DNA of 64,000 nucleotides from Ectocarpus siliculosus (taxonomy: Eukaryota > Sar > Phaeophyceae > Ectocarpales > Ectocarpaceae): the NCBI GenBank assembly GCA_000310025.1, contig FN649732.1, positions 358,169-422,168 of the forward strand, given 5' to 3'. Positions 34,101 to 45,548 of this stretch are shown one piece after another. Below the pieces are notes generated by a model. It saw only the letters and a program-made list of their open reading frames with translations, was not told where the DNA came from and made no database searches. Each line of letters begins with the position of its first letter. The stretch's first letter is position 1. Position numbers and translations under genes: made by a program.

Positions 34101-37100
34101 CGTTTCGTAGGTAGGTGGAAAAGAGCAAAAGAACGCTGCTGTATCACGGGTAGGGACAAGGGTGTTCGCAAAATTCAACTCCCATACACGCTTTTCCTCC
34201 CTCGACAAAATACCAGGGGGTTGATCAGCCTCCTGGCGGTGGACGAGGCCCACTGCGTCAGCACCTGGGGGCACGACTTCCGGCCGGCCTACCTCGAGCT
34301 CGGCGCGTTTCGCAAGAAGCACCTCAAGGGGGTGCCCTGCCTCGCCCTCACCGCAACCGCCACAGAAGAGGTGCGTGTTCGGGTGCGCGCGTGGTGTGTG
34401 CTTTTGCTTTCTGCGTGGTTGCGATGAACGCCGGTTTTAATTTTTTAATCGGCAGGGCTAGAGGTAGAGACATTCTTAAGGTTAGGGAAACCGTGAGCCC
34501 AGCAAGGGGTGGAAAAAGTTGTACTGGAGGTTAGGTAGGAAAGGGCAACGCCAGCAGTAGCAGCCGATGACAAGGGCAACGGCATTTCGTGTTTTGAGGC
34601 CCTTCCGATTTCTCTTGACAGGTCTCTTCCCATGAGTCCGTGTCGTTCCATATGGGGGGAGACGACGTTAGTTCGTTTCAGTGGGGGTCCCTGTGTAGTG
34701 CCAGTGAAATAGTGCCAAAACCCGGTATTGCGACGGTGTTTTCGGCGGGCACACACTGAATTTTCAAGTCTTTTGAATAGTACCGGTCCGCTATTGTGCC
34801 GGTGAATTTTCTGGGCACATGCGGGCACAAAACAGGGACCCCCTCCGAAGCCACACAACCGGAGGCATTGTAAAAAACTAGTTGGCAGCGTCAAGCCTCA
34901 TCTCGGCAATGGCATTAGCTCTCACACCGCTTTTTATTGGGAGCACGAAGTTGCAAAACATGCTGCAAGTCTTTTTGCAACTTTTGGTCGGGAGCTTTTG
35001 TCAACGGAGCTTTTTGTGCACGCTCTTTGTGGGACGAAGAAATTTTTGTGCACGGGACTGGCGGAATGCGGAGGCGTGGCCTTTTATTTTTGGTTTTGTT
35101 GCAATGGCTAGAAGCAGGCACAGCCCTTCGTACCGCACCGCCAAGAAGCCGCCCAGAGCATGCGGGAGAGGGTAGTTGCAACCTTTTCCCCCCAAGGCAT
35201 CTGACCTGGTACCAGAAAGATGCGGGGCAGAGCTACCTCCCTCGGACTGGTATTGTTGTTGCTGTTGCCTCCTCCTTCGAAAAGTTATCCCTGGAAGACC
35301 AAACCATGAGCACACAATCCCCGCGAACTTGAACGAACCGCTCTCTGACATGGGTATTTTAAGGTCAACCAAAACTTTTTTTCCCGAGGCGCATGGTACC
35401 CCACGGTACCAAACCTTGGGTATGGAAGATGGAGCAGAGAGCTACCTACCGCCGAGTGGCCTTGCTATTGCTGTTGCTTCCTCCTTCGGAAAATTTCGGT
35501 GGAAAACCACACCCGTGGCGGTCCAAAGCACCGAACTGGAAATAACCGCTCTGTTGACGGTCGCACGTCAGCACATTTTTTTTTCCCGGCGCGTTCGGCA
35601 CCTCACGGCGCCAAACCTTGGCATTGCCCAACAGCCCATGACGTCACCCCCTTCCGGGAAACATTCCTGAGGCAACTCGTTTAGTGTTCGTGGAGATATC
35701 GGTGAACACGGCCTTCCCAATCGAAGCTGGAGAGGGGGTCTACTTGTGTGGTAGGGGTAATAGCTGGACGTGGGTTGGCGGAAGACTCGCCGCGCAACTT
35801 TTGTTCGACGCCTTCGTCGCGAAAAGAGTTCCAGAACTTTTTCACCAGATCGCAGAACGTTTTCACCAGATCGCAGCTTTTTTCTCCTGAGGAAAAAGTC
35901 GCAAAACGTTTTGAGCAGCGTTTTGCTCCCATAATGAGTGTACGTGAGAAAAGTTGCAAAAAAGTTCGGGAACTTCAGCTTTCTTGCAACTTCGTGCTCC
36001 CATGAAAAGCGGTGTCACGAGGGTGTGATGTTGGCATGTGGTGTTGTTGTTTCGCGTACGGTATCGCCCTTGCTTGATCTTGTTGTTTTCGCTGCTGTTG
36101 TGGTTGTTTGGCTCCTTGTCCTGTTGCTGTGGCTGCTGTTGCTGTGGCTGCTGTTTGTGGTGGCTGTGATGGCTGGAGAGTTACCGTAGTCGCCGCGACA
36201 ATCTCGTTGCTGCTGCTGCTGCTGCTGCTGTTGCTGATGCTGCTGCTGCCGTTGCTGCTGCCGCCGCTCCTGCTTCCCTCAGGTGTGCGCGGACATCAAG
36301 AAACAGCTCGGTTTCCGCGAGGGATCCCGCGTGCTCAAGACCTCCTTCAACCGCGCGGAAATCCACCTCTCCGTCCACTACAAGGTGCGTTGGAACTTAG
36401 CCTCGCTTCTTGCGTGCACATACATGGGTATGGTCGTTCTGAATATTAATACTTTTGAAGACATGTGCGACTATCGCGCAAAGTTGTGAATATTGAGCAC
36501 CTGTGTCATGTTTGAGGTATACATGCAGAGTGAATTCACGACGTTCGCTGGAAATCGTCGTGCATGAGGAGCAACGCTTTTGTTTGTTTGGCGTTGTCAA
36601 GCCATTTTTTTCAAAACCGACGATGCCCTCCGGCGGTTGAAAAGGACACGTTTTACTTTTGTTAATGCGCACGGCATATCCGCTGGAGTTTCAAGTCAGC
36701 GCTGACTTGTAGTCTATACGTTGCGCACCTCAACAGTTCGATGATATCCACCAACGCGGACGAACGGCCGTACACGTTATATGCAGTTTATGTATGCATG
36801 TTCTGAAAAAAAGAACGGCGAAAAAACATCTCACTCTCGCATGGATTGAACCCGTGACCTAGCCCTTGGAGGGGTGAACGCTACATTTGCATGTGCCGAA
36901 ATAATCTACATCAACATGGAGTAATATTGGCAGCAACCACCCCTCTGGAGCAGCATTTCCTTGACGTCTTTGGGTAGCACCGGTCAAATACTGGACTATG
37001 TACTGTATCTTGCTGTTTAGAGGTGTCAGGAAGATGAGGAGGCAAACGGCGGGTATTCACTATTTAGAAGTTTAAAATTTGCGCCGGCAATCATCAACCT

Positions 37101-40100
37101 GCAGTAATACGTGAGCTTGAAAGCAGGGGTCCATCACCTGATCCATCCGGTTCAGGGTGTGGAGTCGGTGGCGCAAGACTACGGTTGTTGACTGTGCGGG
37201 AACGTCGTATCCTGTCGTGGGACCGCTTCAACTCGGTCACTTCCGGTGAAAACTGAGTAGACAGGGAGGCCGGAACTAGTCGGAGGGTGTTCTCTCGCGG
37301 ATACAATTTTCGTATTTTTCCCTCTCACTCTCTCTTTGTCTTTCTGTTTTCCCGCGGCCAGCATCAAATGCCGGTCGCCCCGGTGGTCTATTATAGTGGT
37401 ATCCTCGAAAACCGCTAGTCGCAAAGGTCGTGAGTTCGAATTCCCATGGGGTGAAAAATTTACAGAAGTTGCGGGTGAAAGCGAAAATAGCTGAAAAAAG
37501 CTCTCGTGAGTACCAGACTTGGACGTTAGCACCGTTGACGAGGGAACGGGACGGCTGGACCCTTCTCGAGATAAAAACAAAATTCAGCATGCACCGCAGG
37601 AGGAAGGGGGGGCACGAAAATAAATAAAACGAAGAAAAGAGCACTGGTGTTTACCCCCACCCGTGTGACCCTGGATGGTTGTGATCGTACGAAAAAATAC
37701 ACTGCAAAAGTGTAGCAGTCTGTTTACATACACTGAAAAGTGTAGTACACTTCTCTCCAGGAATAATGGGGGGACTGTCGCCATAATAAATAGGACGAAA
37801 ACACACAACACACTCATACACAAGCAGCAATTTTCAGGCCAGGGGCAAAGAAAAACAAGAACTGTGAAACAAGAACGGCCAATACCGAAAGCAACAAATA
37901 CCTCTGTCCCAACGCATATAGTATCCTTATGCATGACGGGAAATCGCCCTTGTGCTCGCTTGCTTGTTTCTTTAGGACGCCATGGATGGAGGCGCGCTCG
38001 AGCACCTGGTTGGCTTCCTGAGGGAGAGGCGTGGCCAGTCGGGGATCGTATACTGCCACAAGGTGCCGTTTTGTTTTTTGTTAACCACTCTCTCCTGCCT
38101 ACATACACTGAAAAGTGTAGTGCACGTCTCACCACGAAAAATGGGGGGACGGTCGCCATAATAATTAGGACGAAAACAACAACAGCAATAATTCTCTTGT
38201 CTTGGTTTCCGTAACCCCTCTCTCCGTGAGTTCGCTCTCTTTGCAGAGGGCCTCATCTAGCGCCACGAAGTGTAATTGACTGCCGCAGTGCCGGGTCTAA
38301 GTAGTATTCGCCGAGCAACTCGTTCCCACGTGGTGTCTTTCTGGGTGGGTCCCTGGGTCCTAGATTTTGCGAGAATGAAATGCAGTACGTGCGTCGTGAT
38401 CATCCTGCTGGTGACAACGCGATAAGCTGGCAGTGCTCAACACTAAGGACGACTGGGCTACGGGCACACCATCTGGGGAGGCATACATAGTGTGAAACAC
38501 GAGAAGTCCATGCTCCGTACATTTTCCTTCTTTCTTTTTTCTTCGTCTCGAACCGTTCTTGTGTGTTGGCTCACATGCGTGCGGGAGGAGCCATGTAGTG
38601 GAGAACATGCACGGGAGGGGCGCAGGGACAATTGGTGGTGGTGATCTTGCCGTTTGCCATTTGTGGTGTCGCTACTGGTATTCGTGGCGATTTCGTGCTC
38701 CGTGTCAATGTCACTGCTGCTAATCCTGCTGCTGCCGCCGCTCCTGGTGCTGGTGCTGGTGCTGGTGCTGGTGCTGCTATTTCTGCTCTTGCTGCTGCTG
38801 GCAAATCGTCACAGCGTAATGGTTGACGTGGTGCTCCCGCCGTATCGTCGCCGTCTCCGCGGTCGTTCTCGTTGTTGCCGTCATCCCGACCCCTGGGCAG
38901 AGGGACACCGCAGAGGAACTGGCGAAGGCCCTCAACCGAGCGCTGCGAGAGGAGTCCCTACTGGACGGCGGGAAGGCGTTCTTGGCGATGCCCTACCACG
39001 GGAAGATGTCCGACCACGACAGGACCGAAGCCCAGGCACGTGTTCTTTTTTATCGTTGCGTACACCCGCACATCTGCTCAATGTTCCCCTTGCAGTAAAA
39101 TTATGCATTCATTCTACCGTCTGACATGGGGTCGTTCATTCTTTCCCGCATACACCTGGTTTGTTGTGGTGTCCACATCAGATCAGTTTTTTTTTGTCTT
39201 GGGGGGCCTTCCATCGTCTTTTCCCGTTGTCTCTGGCCGTTTGTTCGTGTTGGCTGGATGGAAAACGCGTTATTTTTGTTTTCTTTCTCTCGTGCAGGTG
39301 TCGAGGTGTACATACGTGTCGCTCGTCACTAACCCACGAACGATCGATCGGTCGCCATCGTCTACCTGACGGAAATTTGCCGGGGGGCGGATTTTTTTTT
39401 TTTTCATTGAACTAACCGGGGGTTGCGAGCCCGGACGTGGAAAATCCGCTCCGAAGTCGGAAAATCGAGCTATTAGATTCTCTTGCCGAAGTTGCTGTAG
39501 AAGCGCTTGCTTGAAATCGGGTTCCACATCATGCATCATGCTGGGTACGGCGGCGCACGGACAGCTGTGAATCTGGCCTCCATGGCCACCACAGCCCGCA
39601 CCCTGTGAACGTGACCTACTTTTCGTCTGATTTGCAGAATGAGGCCTTACGCATGTACGTTTTTTTCAAATTTCCACGTCGACCTCGACGCCAAGTGATT
39701 GCCGTCTCCTCCTGCTGTCTTCCTCTTGTCTACCATGCGCCTCTTTCGTTTCTTTCTCTCAACTCGCTCTTTTTTTTTGTCTTTCTTTGAATTCCAGGCG
39801 AAGTTTATGTCGGGAGAGGTGGACGTCATCGCAGGCAGCGTGGCGTTCGGCATGGGCGTCGACAAGAGCGACGTCAGGTGATCAGAAAATCGAAGAACGG
39901 AAGGATAGATCCCATCTGTCGAAGACAATCATCATATCTACTCATTGCCGAAAACCTGTCTCATTCTTGGTTTTCTGCTTGTTTCTGTGGAGCTTTTTTC
40001 GAAATCTATCCGAATGAATCGTGTCAAACTCGGTTTTCATTCTTTTGCGGGGAATCTACATCCACGTCTGATCTTGTGGGGATTTTGTGTGTTTCTCCAC

Positions 40101-43100
40101 GTTTTATGTCGCCTTTCCCCGCCGAGAAAGACTCAAGATCTGCACCGGTTGTGTGTCGTATGTTTGTCGTTTCAAACCAAGATGCGGAACAGCCCTGCGG
40201 AGTTTTTGAGCGCTTGCGTCACGGCTTATTGCTGTCGTTGCTGGCTGCTGTTGGTTTCGTGGTACCTTAATCTCGGTGCTATCCTACGCATGCTACTGTA
40301 GGTTCGTCGTGCACTGGGACCTGCCGAAGAGCATGGAGGGCTTGTACCAGGAGCTAGGGAGGGCAGGGCGAGACGGATCGAAGGCGGTCAGCGTGGTCTA
40401 CCACAGCCGAGAGACGGTCGGACTCCTGGCCTTCTTGGCTAGGAAACCCCGCCCACTCGCAGGTTCTTTTTTTGCTGTTGTTGTTATTGTTGTTGTTGTT
40501 GTTGCTGTTGCTGTTGCTGTTAAAAAAACTCTCGGGTGGGCGATAGTTGTCTTCCATTTCATTATTTCAATATATCCGAACACCGTTTTTGCTGTTTTTG
40601 TTCATAGCTTCACAATGATATCCATTCCTGTGTTTGATAGAGCAAACTGCTGTTTCGTTTTGTTGTACTAATTCGTTCGTTAGACCAACGATTTGTTGTC
40701 ATTCTCTCGAATGGAGCAAACCAACGTTGTTTTATCTTGTGTTCATTTTTTCACTAGAGCCAAACGACATTTTTCTTTGTGATGCTCATTCCTTCGATGA
40801 AGCGAAGATAGCATTTGTGTTTTATAGTCCACTAGAGCACACAACGTTTTCTAATGTTATATTTGTTCTTTCACAAAATAGAGCAAACTCATTGTCGTGT
40901 TCATCATTTCCCTCTTTTGCTATGAAGGGCAATACAGTTTTTGTGTTTTTTCTTGCATTAGAACGGCATTTTTGATTGACGTTTTCATCTTTTAACTGGA
41001 GCAGAGCGCTATTTTCTATGGGCGTGTCCATTCTTTCACTATCAGGGCAATGCGACTCGTTTTTATTTGTTGTGCTCATTCTGTCACTAAAGCAAACCAA
41101 CGTTTTTCATTGTTTCTTCTTCACGAAAGCAGCAAAACAAACTTCTTGTTGTGCTTAGTCTTTGGTATTGCCAAACAACGCGTTTTGTTGAATTGCTTTT
41201 TGCACCAATTCTGTCACTGTCTTGTTCGTTGTTCCACTCCACGCAGAGCCATACAATTGTCATTGCGGGTTTCATTCGTTCAATAAAACAACGCTGTGTT
41301 TTTATCATTTTTTTTGTTCTTTTGTTCACATTTGTTCACTGTAATAGAGCAACTCGACATTTTCATTCTTGTGTTCGTTGTAGGTAAGGAGAAAGGGACG
41401 GAAGCGGGCCGGAAGCGCCGGCGGCGAGCGTCCCTGAAGGCCGTCAAGGCTGTTGATTCAGTGGTGGCCTACTGCGAGAAGCAGGGCTGCCGGCGGAAGG
41501 CCCTCCTTGCCCATTTCGGAGAGGTACCCGGGGCACCAGCGGCAGCGGCAGGTCAGCAGTAGCTATCGTTACCGGTTTTACCGCCTTGTGTTTGGAGCGA
41601 TTGCTTGTTGCTGCACGAGAAGCTGAGTCACGTTTGGTGGAGGGGGGGATGTTTCGCAGCGACAAGGGGCGTCCCACGTTCATCCTGGATCTGGATGTCT
41701 GTCATTGTCTCCGGCTCTGTCCCTGTCTTTGTCTCGCCGCCATTTCTTCCTGTAGCTTTCAGACAGTCATTCTTGGGGACTCGGGACTTGGGCCGATTGT
41801 GATTGTTCTTCCTGGTTGCGGGCGCTCGCTTTTTCGTGTTTGTGACGACCCTTCACCTCGGACGCCACACAAGTGCTCACAGCAATCGATCGTAGTAGGG
41901 CCAGTTGTGTCGCCGTCCAAGAAGCGAGTAATAGTGTTGTATGGGAATGGACAATGAATGGAAGAACACAAGACCTTGCGAATTGCATCTCGTTCTCTTT
42001 CTCTCTATTGTTTTTTTCCCCCTGCCCGGCACACATCAGTGACACCGGCATTCCTAGGTGGTGGCGCGTAGCGTTTGATTGTTTTTTGCCCAAAGGCGGT
42101 GGCTACTAAGAATACACGTAAGTGTAGACAGCACATTGTATCCCCGTCGCTCCTCCATCGACTTTGTGTGTTCACAATACTGTAGCCCCAAGTCTGGTGG
42201 CGAAGGCGAAGACATAACGCTGCATACGTTGTTCTTGTTTCTCCTGTCTGTAACCGAGCTTAATATATCTAGTGACAACGAATGCTTTGTGATGTTGGAG
42301 TTTTTAGACTTTCCATCGGTGGCGAGGAGATAGCTTCCGACGACGCACATCCGAGCGAATGGAGTTTTTTTTTTTCTTGGACGAAGTTGGTCATTGAGAA
42401 ATGAGCCAGTTCCTGCCTTTTTTTTATTTTCACGATGTACCTCCACCCATGCAAACGCGTACCCGGGAGAATAGGAGTAGGCACAGACTCGGCCACACCT
42501 CGGCAGGGTCATGTCCGATATGTGTCCATGGTGTTGTGCAACGCTGCTTAAACGAGCACGCAGCAGTTAGCTCGCCGGCATCAAGTAATAGAACTAGATG
42601 CTTGACACGCATCCTGCTCGTCTTGCACATGGCGTACGGCCACACGGCACCGCCCCACGCAAGCGTGTGCTAACGATAGTTGCCGTGCTGGATATCCGGC
42701 GTGAATGTCCCGCGGCAAGTCCGCCGTACCCATGAACAGTTCAACCGAGCTTGTCCACACTTAATCGTTAACCTTGCGCACTCTACCGCCGTGTTGTTTT
42801 TCGGTTCGGCCGTGTGCTCCCGCAACACGCGTACAGCTGCGGGACAGAAGAAGCGCGGGCCTGCGACAGCTTCCGCGGGCAGCAGCAAAAGCAGCTTCGT
42901 ACCCACCGATATCTGCCGAGGAACGTGCGACTGGTGCGGTGGCGAGCGCGAGAGGATCAAGACGGACCTCTTGAAGCTGGCGGGAGCTAGGGCCGGGGGG
43001 GGTTGGATGGGCGTGGGCGTGCGCGACCTAGGCGGCCGCGCAGGGGCTAGTGGCAAGGGAGGAGGAAAAGGTGGCGGCGGGGCGCCACAAGACGATAGCG

Positions 43101-43192
43101 GGTGGGACGCTAAGAGGTACTATCGGTTGGCGGGGGAGGAAGACGGCGGCAGCAGCGACGACTCGGGCCAGGTATGTGTCGGTCGGTGTGCG

Positions 43193-43226
<34 letters not shown>

Positions 43227-44290
43227 CCCTGATGCATTCGAGCCTGGGAGACGAGACATTCAGGCTCATCAAACATTGGAACATAAGAGCTTGGCCATAA
43301 GAACATGTGCTAAGCTTTGACGCCTGCGATGGAAGGTTCTTGTGATCGATGTTGGTTTGATCGCTCAACAGAGGTGTAGAAGCCTAAGAACTTGGTTATA
43401 ACTTGCCCATAAGATCATGTGCCATGTTAGGAACCCTGCGCTACAAGTTTTATATGGTCGATGTCGGGTTTGTTACTCCACAGAGGAATATAAGCCTGAG
43501 AACTTGGCCATAAGAACATGTGCTATTTTAGGACCCCTGCGCTATACCTATGTAAGTCGTTGTTGTGTTGGTTGCACCACAGAGGAAGCAAGATGAGGGC
43601 CTATAAGAGTTTCGTCTTCATGAATGGCATGTTATGTGCACGAAGGCGGCGGGGCTCCACCCACTCCCAGGGAGACCTTCAACTCGCCCATCACGGCGAG
43701 TCCGAACGTTTCACCCGGGGACGTTTGAAACATTTTGGTACGGGACAACGTGCCCCCCTGAGCTTTTTCTGTAGGACATGGTGTTGGGTTTTGTGTTTTT
43801 GGTGTGGCCGTGATGGTAGCGGCGGGGCGGCACCTTGGTGCGCGGCATTTCCACTCGGTGAAGGCCGTGGAATGTTTCTAGCCAGTGTGTGTCGTTCGCA
43901 GACGTAGCACGTGCCGCGTGGCTGGTGTCAACCGCCAAAATATTTGCATTGTCAATGTATTTTTTGTCAATGGGTACAATTGTAGTTTGGGCGCCGTAGT
44001 GTAGGGCGGCAGCAGCGACGATGAGAGCGTCTTTTTCACCTCTCTCCGCTGTTGTAGCGAGCATCGATCGCACTAACCGGCTGACCAACTGGATATAAGT
44101 CAGCCGTGCAGGGTGCGACCTTCCCTTACACCACCAGCCCATTGTCAACAACATCAGGATATGGAAGGCTCGAGCAACGGAGAGCTTGACGCCGCCGGGT
44201 TCGATGCACGAGCCCCACCGGCCGCAGGCGGAGGCAAGCGGCTCCCAAAGAAAGAAGGCAAGCCGCTAGCACGTCGTGTGCTGTTGTTCA

Positions 44291-44349
<59 letters not shown>

Positions 44350-45505
44350 TTGCTACCTTTCAGCAGGGCATATGGATGTGCGCCTTACAACGACGTTGTG
44401 GTCAGATCAAGGCAACAGCAAACTATATTTTTGGTCAACACCGCGAAGTAAGGAACACCGCGAACGACGAACGACCCCGCCGGCCTCTCATTTGGCCGGT
44501 ACCTTTCAACGCATGCACTCACAGCCCCAAACGTTCCCCACGCATGCTGAAAGAACTGACGCACGTACACATGAAGCCGTTTGTTGAGCAGTGTTTACGG
44601 CTGCAAACTTTTCTCGTTCTTGTGTAGAAAACACGTGCCTTTGAGGAACACAACGGTGCTCGACACTCGTGAGGTTAACACCCCCGGCGAGGAGGGCGAG
44701 GAGTCAGCGGTCTTTGCGAAGCTCCAGAAAAGACCGGCTTGTTGTGTTGACCAAATCAATAATGGCTTATAAAAAAAATGCTTCAGGGGTGCGAATACCG
44801 CTCGCGGTTAAACGCATCCACGCGTGCGCGTGTACGCTTCGCGTTTTTCCCGAGTACGCAACAGCCAGCCTCCGTGACTGCACCTTATGCACCCACCTCG
44901 TTCATTGAACCCCTCCACCTGGGGCATAAGAAACGGGCTGAAAAGGCGAGAAGTCATGTCGATAGGACAGATGGGATAGGGAAAAAGTTTTTGAGCCACG
45001 TTCGGCAAAGTAGCAAGGAACGATTGGCCATCGGCGATCGGCCCTGTGGGGACAATCCTCCGTCCTCTCGAGGACAACGGTCAAACGATAAAGGCACGCA
45101 AAACACGGGTACTCCCCCCCCCCCCCCCCCCCGTCGAAAACACGAAACCAGTGTCCATGGCCGCTTTCGGCAACGAAGAGGACTACTGGGACAGGCTGGA
45201 GCGGCTCGAGGCCGAGGCGGAAGGAAAAACGCCTCCAAACTCCAAGGTGAAACCGAAGCCGAAACCGAGATCGAAGGCGCCGCCTTCGTCCGCAACTTCC
45301 AGGGCCTCGCCACCTCCGCTGAGGAAGCACTTCGGGAAGAACGTTCCTCGGTCCGCTCTCTCCGCCCCACCTAGGGAGGTTGTTGCCGGAGACAGCCAGG
45401 TGTCTCGCCAGGAGCGACAAGAGCAGCAACGGCGACGGCTCAAAGTCCGGAGCGTGCACCAGCCGGTGCTAGCGGTTAGTAAGCGGCCTCGCACGACCGG
45501 CAGCA

Positions 45506-45548
<43 letters not shown>

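Noticed and set aside
45046-45151. Upstream part of the 451-aa open frame at RecQ exon 14 as a separate start
   Set aside because: This part is homologous to a LINE-like 3' fragment. A phase-matching acceptor at 45152 joins the rest to RecQ exon 13.
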